Positions 17,327 to 26,457 of a stretch of 64,000 bases of DNA are shown here, piece after piece. The position numbers were made by a program, and so were the translations under genes. Source of the DNA: Candidatus Sumerlaeia bacterium (GTDB taxonomy: Bacteria; Sumerlaeota; Sumerlaeia; SLMS01; JAHLLQ01); NCBI GenBank assembly GCA_019634695.1, contig JAHCAW010000019.1, positions 1 to 64,000 on the forward strand, given 5' to 3'. The notes under the pieces are model-generated. The model had not been told where the DNA came from. It did not search any database and was given only the letters and a program-made list of their open reading frames with translations. Each line of letters starts with the position of its first letter. Positions within the stretch are counted from its first letter, which is position 1.

Positions 17327-18622
17327 GTGAGTCTGTTCGAACCGATCCCCCTCGATACGCCGGCGCTGCGGCCGCTGGAAATCATCCCGGTGGTGCACGA
17401 GGGGCGGCGATTGCTGCTCGTGCGCGACCCGCTCGGCGTGCTCGAGGGGCTTGCCGCGTTGCCGCCCGACGGGCTCACGCTGCTTGTCCTGCAAATGGCC
17501 GACGGCCAGACGCACGTGGACGAGATTGCCCGCGTGGCGCGCGAGAAGACCGGCTTCATTGTCACGACCGACAAGATTCGGCATCTGGTAGCGGAGCTGG
17601 ACCGCGCGGGGCTGCTGATGTCGGAGGGGTTCCTCCAGTTGTGGGAGCAGCGGCGCGCAAAGTTCCGCGAGCTGCCGAGCCGGCCCTCCGTCGTCTTCAA
17701 CTCCGACGACCGCTTGCTGCTCATTAAGGAGCTGGGCAACGAGATGCGCCGCCACTCGACGGCGCTCAACGGGCCGCCGCCGCGGCTGGACCTGCCGGCC
17801 ACCGGCCTGCGCGGCGTCCTCTCCCCCCATATCGATTACTTCCGCGGCGGACCGGTCTACTCGTGGGCTTACAAGGCCATCGCGGAGCACTCCCGCGCCC
17901 GCACGTTCATCATCCTCGGCACGCTGCACCAGCCCTCGACGCATCCGTTCATCGCGACCGACAAGCCCTTCGAGACCCCCTTCGGCAACGTCGAGGTGAA
18001 CACCGAGATGCTGGCCGAGCTGGAGACGGAGTTCGGCGGCGAGTTGTGGCGCGACGAATACCTGCACGGCGTCGAGCACACCGTCGAGTTGCAGGCCGTC
18101 TACCTCAAGCACGTCCTTAAGGACCGCCCATTCCGCATCGTGCCGATTCTGGTCGGGTCGTTCGACGAGTTCCTGATGGTCGATCCGCCCTGTCAGCCGA
18201 CGGAGGATGAAGAGGTGGCCGCGTTCGTCCGCGCGCTGCGGACGGTGCTGGAGCGCCACGGCGAGGACGTCGTCGTCATCGGCGGCGTGGACTTCTCGCA
18301 CTGCGGGCCGGAGTTCGGGGACGACCGGGCGAACACGCCGGAGGTGGAGACCGACATCCGCCGGCAGGACGAGACGATGCTGAAGACCATCGAGGCGGTG
18401 GACCCGGCGGGGTTCTTCGACTCGTTCCGGCCGACGCTGAACGCGCGCAAGGTCTGCTCGATCGGAGCGATCAGCTGTGTCCTTTCGGCCCTTGAGGGCC
18501 AGTGCACGGGCAAGGTGCTGGCGTATGACCAGGCCAACAGCGAGGACCGCACGTGCATGGTGTCGTTTGCGAGCGTGGCGTTCACCTCCAAGCAGGCGTC
18601 GCGAATCATTCTGGCCACCTGA
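17327..18622 (+). CDS. MEMO-family protein (AmmeMemoRadiSam system protein B)
   Basis: A 431-residue protein in two parts. Residues about 150-431 form a MEMO1/AmmB domain, a fold related to class III dioxygenases: LSPHIDYFRGGPVYSWAY, FIILGTLHQPSTHPF, VEHTVELQAVYLKHVL, VVIGGVDFSHCGPEFG and a closing AYDQANSEDRTCMVSFASV. The first 125 residues are an extra alpha-helical winged-helix/PqqD-like region (ADGQTHVDEIARVAREKTGF). MEMO proteins are usually found with an AMMECR1 protein and a radical SAM enzyme; neither is adjacent. The function in bacteria is not settled. The start is GTG at 17,327 behind CCGGAGG. Confidence 0.85.
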   Translation: MSLFEPIPLDTPALRPLEIIPVVHEGRRLLLVRDPLGVLEGLAALPPDGLTLLVLQMADGQTHVDEIARVAREKTGFIVTTDKIRHLVAELDRAGLLMSEGFLQLWEQRRAKFRELPSRPSVVFNSDDRLLLIKELGNEMRRHSTALNGPPPRLDLPATGLRGVLSPHIDYFRGGPVYSWAYKAIAEHSRARTFIILGTLHQPSTHPFIATDKPFETPFGNVEVNTEMLAELETEFGGELWRDEYLHGVEHTVELQAVYLKHVLKDRPFRIVPILVGSFDEFLMVDPPCQPTEDEEVAAFVRALRTVLERHGEDVVVIGGVDFSHCGPEFGDDRANTPEVETDIRRQDETMLKTIEAVDPAGFFDSFRPTLNARKVCSIGAISCVLSALEGQCTGKVLAYDQANSEDRTCMVSFASVAFTSKQASRIILAT

Positions 18623-18769
18623 GGCGCAAGGACTTGGCCGGGGCCGACTTGCGGGCCGGCGAGGCTCGGCGCGCGTCGGTCGATTTTGGTCCGGAATGGC
18701 TTGTTCCGGCACGGGTTTTTCTATTACGGAGACGGCGGGCCGGGAAACGGCCCCCCGGAGGAATGACAC

Positions 18770-19471
18770 GTGATCTTTGATCCGCTTTACATGGCTATCA
18801 TGATTTTCGCCCTTGTGGTGGGCGGGATCGCGCAGTTGCTGGTCAAGGGAGCCTTCTCGCGCTACAGCCGGGTGCCGGCGTCGTCGGGCTTGACGGGTGC
18901 GCAGGCGGCCCGGGAGATGTTGCGGTCGGCCGGGCTGGACGGAGTCCAGATCGAGCGCGTCAGCGGGTTCCTGTCGGACCACTACGATCCGTCGAAGAAG
19001 GTGATCCGGCTTTCGCCGGACGTGCACGACGGTCGCAGCGTGGCGGCGCTGGGCGTGGCCTGCCACGAGGCCGGCCACGCGATCCAGCACGCGCGCCGCT
19101 ACGCACCGTTGGTCGTGCGCAACGCGGCCGTGCCGCTGGCGGGCTTTGGGTCCAACTTCTCCTTCATCCTGATCATCGCCGGCCTGTTCATGATGGGCGC
19201 GCAGATGGCGCTGGGTTATCCGCTGGCGATGGCCGGCGTGATCTTCTTCGGTACGGTGGTGTTCTTCCAGGTGGTGAACCTGCCGGTGGAGTTCGACGCG
19301 TCGAACCGGGCGAAGACGCTGCTTCCGCAGTTGGGCCTGATCTCGGGTCCGCAGGAGCGCGCGGGCGTCAACGCGGTGCTGAACGCCGCGGCGCTGACCT
19401 ACGTGGCCGCCACGGTGGTGGCCCTGCTGCAACTGCTCTACTGGCTTTCGGTGATCAACCGCAGCCGCTGA
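18770..19471 (+). CDS. Membrane zinc metallopeptidase, YugP family
   Basis: A 233-residue membrane-bound peptidase of the neutral zinc metallopeptidase (YugP/DUF-type Zn_peptidase_2) family. A first helix (YMAIMIFALVVGGIAQLLV) is followed by a soluble part with SRVPASSGLTGAQAAREML and the SDHYDPSKKVIRLSPDVH signature. The zinc-binding helix is VACHEAGHAIQHA (HEAGH). Two hydrophobic hairpins come next, with NLPVEFDASNRAKTLL between helices. Length and order match the family. It starts with GTG at 18,770 after a GGAGG box. The substrate is unknown. Confidence 0.92.
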   Translation: MIFDPLYMAIMIFALVVGGIAQLLVKGAFSRYSRVPASSGLTGAQAAREMLRSAGLDGVQIERVSGFLSDHYDPSKKVIRLSPDVHDGRSVAALGVACHEAGHAIQHARRYAPLVVRNAAVPLAGFGSNFSFILIIAGLFMMGAQMALGYPLAMAGVIFFGTVVFFQVVNLPVEFDASNRAKTLLPQLGLISGPQERAGVNAVLNAAALTYVAATVVALLQLLYWLSVINRSR

Positions 19472-19502
19472 CGGATGGCGGTTGGCAGAGGCGGACACAG
19501 GG

Positions 19503-19538
19503 GGCCCGGCGTTGTCGAATCAGGGACAACGCCGGGCC
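19503..19538. terminator. Terminator-like hairpin after the zinc peptidase gene
   Basis: A perfect 14-bp stem (GGCCCGGCGTTGTC with GACAACGCCGGGCC) around an 8-base loop, followed by TCTTGATTT. It lies 30 bp after the stop and fits an intrinsic terminator with a weak T-run for the plus-strand unit. Confidence 0.75.
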
Positions 19539-19690
19539 TCTTGATTTGGGGAAGCACCCTACGGACGGGATGGACTTGATGGGGGAAAGGCTTGCCGGAC
19601 GGGGATCGGGGCCAACTCCCCTGTTGCGCAGCGCCGCCGGCTGACTGATGGCTTGCCGCATCCGGACGATTCCGCCTTCTGCCTCTGCCT

Positions 19691-20509
19691 ATGCCTCCCC
19701 CACGCCTGACTCTCGATGACGTTTCGCCCCCCGGGGAGGAGCTACGTCTGGTGGCGCAGTCGGTCTTCAACCTGTTTCCGTCGTGGGACGTGCGCGCGTT
19801 CGGCGAGGTGGATTCGACGAATGCGGAGGCGCGGCGCATCACCCTGACGATGGGGGGCGACGCGTGGCCGCGGGTGCTGCTGACGGACTTCCAGAGCGCC
19901 GGCCGGGGGCGGCATGGCCGCGCGTGGCAGGCCCCTGCGGGAACGTCGCTGCTGGTGACCGTGATGTTCCCGCTGGCGCTGGTGCGCTACACGCGGACGC
20001 TGATGCCGTTGGCGTACGCCTGTTGGCTCACCGAGGGGCTGGAGTCCCTGGGCGTCGCCGACGTGGCGGTCAAGTGGCCGAACGACGTGCTGGTGCGCGG
20101 ACAGAAGGTGGCCGGGATCCTGTGCGAGACAGCGGGCGAGGCGCTGGTGACCGGGTTGGGCGTCAATCTGACGCAGTCGCTCGTGGACCTGCCGGAGCGG
20201 GCCGCGCATGAGCCGCAGGCGACGTCGCTGGCGCTGGAGCTGAAGAGCGAATTCCCCGGTCGAATGGCGGCTTCGCTGTCGTTGCTCAATGCCGTGCTCG
20301 CCTCGATCGAGCACCCCCCCGACGCGGACTGGATCTTGCACACCTATCGGCGGCGGTGCCTGACGTTCGGGACGTCGGTCGCCTGTCGCAACGGCCGCCA
20401 GCAAACAGTGGCCGGCATCGCCCGCGACATCGACCCGAGCGGTGCCCTGCTGGTGGAAGTCGAAGGCGGCCGAACCGTCGCCGTCACCGAAGTGATCGAG
20501 CCCGTATGA
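19691..20509 (+). CDS. birA: Biotin-[acetyl-CoA-carboxylase] ligase
   Basis: A 272-residue biotin protein ligase that makes biotinyl-AMP and loads the BCCP subunit of acetyl-CoA carboxylase. The catalytic loop appears as QSAGRGRHGRAWQAPAG. VDSTNAEA, VKWPNDVLV with KVAGILCE, GLGVNL and the C-terminal SH3-like domain (GIARDIDPSGALLVEVEGG) complete it. There is no N-terminal DNA-binding domain, so it is a group I enzyme and not a bio repressor. It overlaps the next gene by four bases (ATGA), so the two are probably translationally coupled. Confidence 0.93.
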   Translation: MPPPRLTLDDVSPPGEELRLVAQSVFNLFPSWDVRAFGEVDSTNAEARRITLTMGGDAWPRVLLTDFQSAGRGRHGRAWQAPAGTSLLVTVMFPLALVRYTRTLMPLAYACWLTEGLESLGVADVAVKWPNDVLVRGQKVAGILCETAGEALVTGLGVNLTQSLVDLPERAAHEPQATSLALELKSEFPGRMAASLSLLNAVLASIEHPPDADWILHTYRRRCLTFGTSVACRNGRQQTVAGIARDIDPSGALLVEVEGGRTVAVTEVIEPV

Positions 20510-21867
20510 CCACCCGCATCCGCCTGCAACCAGTCACCCAACCCCGCCGGGGCGAGTTCGTTCTCCGGGCGCCGTGGCTGCTCGCGCTGGCGCTCGTGCT
20601 GCACGCGGCGGTGGCTTTCCCGCAGGGATACCAGGTTGGCGGCAGCGAACGCCTGCCCGACGAATTCCACGAGCAACTCGACGCGCACGTGGACCTCGTA
20701 CGCCTGGGCATCAACACCGACCGCCTGATGGGGGCGAATCTTCTGCCGGTGCCCTATGCTTCCGGGGTGCTGGATGTGGCGCGGGCTGTGCGGGAGGGCA
20801 GGACGGGCGGCGTGCTGCTGCACATGGATTCGTTCGTCGGCGACAACGTGCCGATCGGAATCGGGTACATGATGACCGATCCCGAGAAGCACAACACCGA
20901 CTGGTCGACGTTCTACGAGATCGGCAGCCTGACCGGCATTCTGACGACGACGCCGCTGGCGCTGCGCGCGCTCGAGCGCGGCGACCTCGCGATGGCCGAC
21001 ACCGTCGGGCAGCACGTGCCTGAACTGGCGCAATCGAACAAGGCGACGCTCACAGTGGGCGATCTGCTGCGCCATTCGAGCGGTTTGCCCTCGCGCAAGG
21101 AACTGCCGCACGACGTGCGCACGCGCGATGCCCTGCTGCGATGGCTGGCCGAGTTGCCGCTGGAGTTCCCCGGCGGCACGCAGGTTCGCCGCAGCGAGCT
21201 GAACTTTCTGCTGCTCGGCCTGGTGCTCGAAGGGCGCTACGGCATTCCCGTGCAGGAGTTCGCCGCGGAGCACTACTTCAAGCCGCTGGCGATGGCGAAC
21301 ACGACCGGTCGCCTGCCGGACCAGTTGCGATCCGGCTGCGCGCCGGGTCACTACTCGGAATGGCACGGGCGGATGGCGTGGGGCGAAGCGAGCGACCCGA
21401 CGGCGTTCATCCTCGGCGCGTCGGCCGGCAATGGCGGACTCGTCAGCAGCGCCGACGATCTGGACACCTTCGCCCGCACGATGATTCTCGGCTGGACGGT
21501 CGGCCTCGACGATCATGCGAGTTCGGAGACGATGCAGATGAGCACGCGCCCGCAGGCGGACCTGCCGGGCGGGGGAGACCAGGGTCTGGGTTGGGCGCTC
21601 GGTGGGCTGGGCGAGGGGAGCTTTGGATGGGAATGCCCGTGGACGGGCAGCGCCGTGTGGATTCATCCGCAGCGCCAGGTCTTTGTGATTCTACTGGCCA
21701 ACGCGCATCACCCGGACAACCACCCCGAGCGCTTCGATCCGATCCGCAACCGCCTGCTGCGCTGCCTGCGCGCGGCCATGCCACCGGTGCGCGACCAGGC
21801 GAGCGCGCCCAGCCCGGCAGCATGGGGCGGGGAACGCCGCATCGCCCAGGCACCGACGACCCGCTGA
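20506..21867 (+). CDS. Beta-lactamase-fold protein with degenerate active site
   Basis: A 453-residue protein with an N-terminal signal anchor (APWLLALALVLHAAVAF, about residues 22-38) and a class C beta-lactamase/DD-peptidase-like serine hydrolase fold. The fold-typical segments are YEIGSLTGILTT, ATLTVGDLLRHSSGLPSR, the helix SELNFLLLGLVLE and NGGLVSSADDLDTFARTM. The catalytic positions are changed: SxxK reads SLTG (residues 141-144), the Tyr-containing YxN loop reads RRSELN, and the late HxG/KTG triad region reads FGWECPWTG. It is therefore probably not a working serine hydrolase and may be a binding protein. It overlaps birA by four bases. The reading frame is open upstream of 20,506 but that is a birA shadow. 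Confidence 0.8.
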   Translation: MTTRIRLQPVTQPRRGEFVLRAPWLLALALVLHAAVAFPQGYQVGGSERLPDEFHEQLDAHVDLVRLGINTDRLMGANLLPVPYASGVLDVARAVREGRTGGVLLHMDSFVGDNVPIGIGYMMTDPEKHNTDWSTFYEIGSLTGILTTTPLALRALERGDLAMADTVGQHVPELAQSNKATLTVGDLLRHSSGLPSRKELPHDVRTRDALLRWLAELPLEFPGGTQVRRSELNFLLLGLVLEGRYGIPVQEFAAEHYFKPLAMANTTGRLPDQLRSGCAPGHYSEWHGRMAWGEASDPTAFILGASAGNGGLVSSADDLDTFARTMILGWTVGLDDHASSETMQMSTRPQADLPGGGDQGLGWALGGLGEGSFGWECPWTGSAVWIHPQRQVFVILLANAHHPDNHPERFDPIRNRLLRCLRAAMPPVRDQASAPSPAAWGGERRIAQAPTTR

Positions 21868-21950
21868 CGCAATCGACTTGCGGAAAAGGCTGGATGCCCG
21901 CCCGGCGCCGGCGCATGCTGGCGCCATCCTCGGACGGCGGGAGTCCCTTC

Positions 21951-22829
21951 ATGTACAGCATGACCGGCTATGGTTCGGCGACGCGCGATACGCGCTTCGG
22001 GCGCTTGCAGGTCGAGATGCGCGCGGTGAACAACCGATTCCTCGAGCTGGGATTCCGGCTGGGCACGACGTTCATCCATCTGGAGAGCGCCGCGCGGGGA
22101 CTGCTGCGCGAGCGACTGCGCCGCGGCAAGGTGGACGTTCAGGTTCGCTTCGAACCCTCCGAGGCGTTCGTCCCATCGGTGCGCGTGAACGTGGCGGTGT
22201 TGCGGTCGTTGGTGGATCAACTGGGAGCGGCGGGGCTTGCGAGCGACGGCGGCGTGCGGGCCGAGTCGTTGCTGACCTTGCCCGGCGTGCTGCTGAATGA
22301 AACCGATCCGGCCTCGACCGAGGAGTTGGACGCGGCAGTGCTGGAGTTGATCGGCGAAGCCGCCGCCAACCTGCTTGCCGACCGCGCACGCGAGGGCGAA
22401 GGCATCCGCGCGGCTTGTCGCGCGCATCAAGCCCGCATGGCCGAATGCGCCGCGGCCGTGGCCGCCACGCGCGACGATGTGGTCGCCAAGTATCGCGAGC
22501 GCCTGCACCAGCGCATCGAAGAACTGCTCGGGCCGAAGGCCGCCTCGCTGGACCCCGGCCGGCTCGAACAGGAAGTGACGATCTTCGCCGACAAGGCCGA
22601 CATCGCCGAGGAATGCCAGCGCCTGGGCGCGCACCTCGAGGCGCTGGGCGACCTGATCGAGAAGGACGGCGAGGCGCTCGGCCGCCAACTCGATTTCCTC
22701 TCGCAGGAAATCCTGCGCGAAATCAACACCACCGGCTCGAAATGCCGCGACCTCGACATCGCCCGCCAGGTGCTCGAACTCAAGAAGGAGTGCGAGTCCC
22801 TGAAGGAACAGATCGCCAACATTGAGTAG
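21951..22829 (+). CDS. yicC: YicC-family endoribonuclease
   Basis: A 292-residue protein of the YicC/YloC family, recently shown to be endoribonucleases that cleave small RNAs. MYSMTGYGSATRD is the invariant N terminus; VEMRAVNNRFLELGFRL and the helical middle follow. The conserved C-terminal part includes DIAEECQRLGAHLEALG, LDFLSQEILREINTTGSK and a final coiled helix. YicC is often next to gmk and rpoZ; here it is followed by no such gene in the window. A GGGAG box precedes the ATG at 21,951. The frame upstream to 21,141 is a shadow of the preceding gene. Confidence 0.95.
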   Translation: MYSMTGYGSATRDTRFGRLQVEMRAVNNRFLELGFRLGTTFIHLESAARGLLRERLRRGKVDVQVRFEPSEAFVPSVRVNVAVLRSLVDQLGAAGLASDGGVRAESLLTLPGVLLNETDPASTEELDAAVLELIGEAAANLLADRAREGEGIRAACRAHQARMAECAAAVAATRDDVVAKYRERLHQRIEELLGPKAASLDPGRLEQEVTIFADKADIAEECQRLGAHLEALGDLIEKDGEALGRQLDFLSQEILREINTTGSKCRDLDIARQVLELKKECESLKEQIANIE

Positions 22830-22994
22830 GTTGGCAGGGGGGCAGGCGCTCAATGCCTCCCGCGACATGATCGCGTTCTTGTGTGCTCCTGAACCGCCCG
22901 GAGAGACTTGCCGTTTCGGACGCCCGTCGCCCGAAGCACGAAGTGGTGGGACGAGTTTGCTTGGCTCACTTCGGAAGCGTGGGCCCACGCAGGG

Positions 22995-23023
22995 TTGACG
23001 ATCAGCTGACTGCGACGTACAAA
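22995..23023 (+). promoter_or_regulatory. Sigma-70-type promoter for the WD40 gene
   Basis: TTGACG at 22,995-23,000 and TACAAA at 23,018-23,023 are separated by exactly 17 bases. They match the housekeeping consensus at 5 and 4 of 6 positions. This lies about 92 bp upstream of the WD40 start, in an otherwise empty 285-bp gap. It is the best promoter found by eye; it is predicted only from sequence. Confidence 0.55.
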
Positions 23024-23114
23024 TTCCATTGGTCGTCGGGAGCTCATGGCAACAAGACTGCTGGTTCCCGATTCTCGACTGGGTGCCAACCGCATGGGGA
23101 GGGGGATATCCACC

Positions 23115-25085
23115 ATGAATCGGGCAATGAATTGGTGGGGGGCGGCTTGGGTTCTGCTGATTGCCCTGCTTGCCTTTGGGTATCCGGCTTCGGGACAGGG
23201 CCCGGCAAGTGAGGGATTGGGGGAGACCATTGGGTCCGGGGGGCCTGCACGAGAGGTGCCATCGATGAGCCTCTGGACCTCCGAGGCTGGTGGGGCCGCG
23301 TCTGCAGGGCGGCGCGCGCGACTCGCCTTCGGCGATGGGGCGCCGTCGGAGCCCCGCGGCGTGGCGAGACCCGCCGTTGGGGCGGCATTGGCGGGCGTGG
23401 GTGCAGTGTCGGGAGGCATGGAACCGCTTATGGAGTTCGGCTTGGGCCGGTTCTGGACCGCCGCCTATGCACCGGACGGATCGCTCGTTTCGCTCGGCCG
23501 GAGAGGGTTGTTTCGCTGGGATGCCGACGGCGCCAACCCGACCGAAGGCGTCCCGATCCAGTGGCCGGACGACTGGGATTGCCGGGGATGCCCCATGGTG
23601 GTCTCGCCTGACGGATCGCGAGTGCTGACGGTTGATGGCCCAGTCCGGTTGTGGAATGCCTCGACTGGGGAGTTGATCCACACCCTCGAGCACGACGGGC
23701 TCGTGGAATCCGTGGCCTTTTCGCCGGATGGCACGATGGTGCTGACAGGGTGCGACGATGGGATCGCCCGGCTGTGGAGCGCCTCGACCGGCGCGCTGAT
23801 CCGGACCATCGAGCACGACGACGGGGTGACCTCCGTGGCCTTTTCGCCCGACGGCACGCAGGTGCTGACAGGGTACGGCGAAGGGTCCGCCCGGTTGTGG
23901 AACGCCGCGACCGGGGCGTTGATCCGGACTTTCGAGCACACCGACCAAGTCACTTCCGTGGCCTTTTCGCCCGATGGCACACGGGTATTGACCGGCGGCG
24001 GTCGGTGGCCTGCGGTCAATAGCTCCGCCCAGTTATGGGATTCCGCGACCGGGGAGTTGATTCGGACCTTCGACCACGGCTGGTATCGTGTCACTTCAGT
24101 CGCCTTTTCGCCCGACGGCGCGCAGATACTGTCAACTGTCGATGGGGGCGTCCGGCTGTGGAACGCCTCTACGGGGGCGTCGATCCGCACGTTCGAGAGC
24201 CCGGGCACTTTCAAGTCCGTAGCGTTCTCGCCCGACGGATCACGGGTGCTGGGGGTCATAGCGGAGCCGCAAACAAAGTCGGTTCTGTGGGAAACGTCGT
24301 CAGGGGCTTTGATCGGCTGGCGGATCTTCCGCGATCACACTCATGCCGTAGAGGACGCAATCTTCTCGTCCGATGGCACGAGAGTCTTGACGGGTGGCGG
24401 TGGATGGAGTGAACACGGATACCCCTTTGGCTGCGCCCAACTGTGGAATCCATCGAGTGGGGCGTTGATCCGCACGTTCGAGCATGATCACCCCGTGTCT
24501 TCCGTGGCCTTTTCGCCTGACCGCACGCGGATTCTGACGGGTGGGGGTGGGATGGCTGAGGATCTCAGTAGCTACGGCTTCGCCGATGTATGGAACGCCT
24601 CGACTGGGGCGCATATTCGGTGGCTGAATAGCCAACGTTGGGCCACCTCCGTGGCCTATTCGTCCAATGGCACACGAATCCTGACGGGCAGCGGGGGGTG
24701 GCACGCCGACCGATACTTCGGCTATGTCCGGTTATGGAACGCATTCACCTGGGAGTTGATCCATAGCATCGAGCACGACGGCTTTGTGTTGTCTGTGGCA
24801 CTCTCGCCTGACGGCACCACGATGATGACGAGTGATGGCGCGGTCCGTCTGTGGAATGCCAAGACCGGGGCGTTCATCCACTCTTTCGAGCAGGACGATC
24901 TTGTGCAGTCCTTGGCCTTTTCGCCCGACGGCGATCGAGTGCTGACGGGCGGCGGACTGTGGGATCCGGATGAAGCGGTATACACCGCTGGCATGGCCCG
25001 GTTGTGGACCGCATCGACCGGGGCGTTGATCCGCACTTTCGAGCATGACGATGTTGTCAAGACCGTGGCCTTCTCGCCTAGGTAA
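23115..25085 (+). CDS. Exported WD40-repeat protein, truncated by an IS element
   Basis: A 656-residue exported protein. Signal peptide: MNRAMNWWGAAWVLLIALLA up to about residue 30, behind a GGGAGGGGG box. After a low-complexity linker there are eleven WD40-type units with the pattern RLWNASTGALIRTFEHDDxV then SVAFSPDGTxVLTGGG. Units 6, 8 and 9 are the most diverged. Strong DNA similarity between units suggests recent duplication. The last unit stops at KTVAFSPR, right after which the IS begins (25,081): Arg and TAA come from the IS end. The natural C terminus is missing and no continuation is found beyond the IS. Beta-propeller function is unknown. The upstream ATG at 23,046 is less likely. 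Confidence 0.85.
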   Translation: MNRAMNWWGAAWVLLIALLAFGYPASGQGPASEGLGETIGSGGPAREVPSMSLWTSEAGGAASAGRRARLAFGDGAPSEPRGVARPAVGAALAGVGAVSGGMEPLMEFGLGRFWTAAYAPDGSLVSLGRRGLFRWDADGANPTEGVPIQWPDDWDCRGCPMVVSPDGSRVLTVDGPVRLWNASTGELIHTLEHDGLVESVAFSPDGTMVLTGCDDGIARLWSASTGALIRTIEHDDGVTSVAFSPDGTQVLTGYGEGSARLWNAATGALIRTFEHTDQVTSVAFSPDGTRVLTGGGRWPAVNSSAQLWDSATGELIRTFDHGWYRVTSVAFSPDGAQILSTVDGGVRLWNASTGASIRTFESPGTFKSVAFSPDGSRVLGVIAEPQTKSVLWETSSGALIGWRIFRDHTHAVEDAIFSSDGTRVLTGGGGWSEHGYPFGCAQLWNPSSGALIRTFEHDHPVSSVAFSPDRTRILTGGGGMAEDLSSYGFADVWNASTGAHIRWLNSQRWATSVAYSSNGTRILTGSGGWHADRYFGYVRLWNAFTWELIHSIEHDGFVLSVALSPDGTTMMTSDGAVRLWNAKTGAFIHSFEQDDLVQSLAFSPDGDRVLTGGGLWDPDEAVYTAGMARLWTASTGALIRTFEHDDVVKTVAFSPR

Positions 25086-26457
25086 AGCTCAGGTACATGG
25101 TGCCCCCTTGTTTGGGGGCCGTGGTGTGCAGGACAGGTGGTTGCGTTGTTGGGGCGGAACCCAAGGCCCGGCGTTGGCGCGGTGGGTGGACGCGGCCTTC
25201 TCCCCCCGGCGGAGCGGAGGGCTGGCCGCGCCGGCAGGCGCGGCCAGGCCGCAGCGCAGCCGGGGGGAGAAGGGGAAAAACAAGTAGGCACCGGAAGGCG
25301 TTCGGCCAAGGTTGATCTCGCCAAAGACAACCCCCGCCCGAACAAGGAACCCTGCCGATGCCCGCCACATACTGCCGCATCGCCCTGTCGAAGGATCAAG
25401 AGTTGAAGTTCGACGAACGCCTCAAGATGGTCCGCTACGCCGACGAGCACGGCGCCAAGCCCGCCGCCATGGCCTTCGGCTGCCAGCCTCGCATCGTCCG
25501 CAAGTGGCTCCGGCGATGGCGCGAAGACAACCACTCCCGTGCCTCGCTCATGGACCGCTCGCGCGCCCCCAAGACTTGCCCCCACAAGACGCCCCCGCAC
25601 ATCGAGCAACGCGTCCTGCGCGAACGCGACAAGGCCCCTTGCTTGGGCGCCCGACGCCTCAAGGAGTTCTGCGACCTGCCTGCCAGCGAAGGCGCCATTG
25701 CCCGCATCCTGCGCCAGAACGGCCGCACCCAGCCCCGCAAGAAGAAGTACCAGAAGAAGCGCGACATGCGCGCCGTCAAGGCACGCCTGAAAGCCTTCGA
25801 GCAGCTCCAGATCGACACCAAGTACCTCAACGACATCCCCTACTACATCGAACAGATGCTGCGCCACGGCAACCTGCCGCGCTTCCAGTACACCGCCCGC
25901 GACGTCAAGACCGGCGCCACCTTCCTCGGCTTCGCCAGCGAACTCTCCCAAGCCCACGCCTGCTGCTTCATCGCCGCCGTCCTGGCCCACCTGCGCCGGT
26001 GCCGCCAGCGCCCCGTCCTCGTCCAGACCGACAACGGCTCCGAATACAGCGGCCTCGAACGCGCCACCAAGAACGATCGCGGCTTCAGCCACGTCGTGCG
26101 CGACCTCTTCGGCCTGACACACCGCTTCATCCCACCCGGCATGAAGAACCACCAGGCCGACGTCGAAACCCTGCACGAACGCATCGAGGCCGAATTCCTC
26201 GACCTCGAAGGCTTCGCCTCGCGCCCTCACTTCTTCGACAAGGCCAGCGCCTGGCAACTGTGGTGGAACACCACCCGCAAGAACGGCTACAAGGGCCGCC
26301 GCACCCCCGACCAAATCCTGCTCGAAGAACAGCCCGCCGCCGGACCCGAAGTCTGGCTCCTGCCGGCCCTCGACCTCGACCACCTCCTCGAACAACGAGC
26401 ACAACCCGCCCTCAAGGACGAAACCGGTCCGAGGGGGTACTATGTTCCTGCTTTACC
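25081..26457 (+). mobile_element. Insertion sequence with rve-type DDE transposase (IS481/IS3-like)
   Basis: About 1.38 kb, bounded by imperfect inverted ends: GGTAAAGCTCAGGTACATGG on the left (25,081) and, in reverse complement, GGTAAAGCAGGAACATAGTA on the right (ending 26,457), both followed by CCCCC; the arms differ by a two-base gap and about three changes. It carries one transposase gene and a long hairpin upstream of it. The flanking bases (GCCTA left, CGCAA right) give no visible target duplication, which fits a later deletion at one side. It cuts the WD40 gene on the left. Confidence 0.85.
25196..25273. repeat. Long hairpin inside the IS, upstream of the transposase
   Basis: The outer arms CCTTCTCCCCCCGGC and GCCGGGGGGAGAAGG are exact complements, and the inner arms CTGGCCGCGCC and GGCGCGGCCAG are too, leaving small bulges and a tiny loop. 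It occupies about 78 bp of the 270-bp leader. Possible roles are limiting outside transcription into the transposase or acting as a separate palindromic repeat. Confidence 0.65.

Noticed and set aside
16910-19498. Open frame of 862 codons on the minus strand
   Set aside because: It is antisense to the MEMO and zinc peptidase genes, which carry clear family motifs.
23640-25080. Tandem repeats resembling a satellite or CRISPR array
   Set aside because: They are WD40 coding units of about 40 codons with an open frame.
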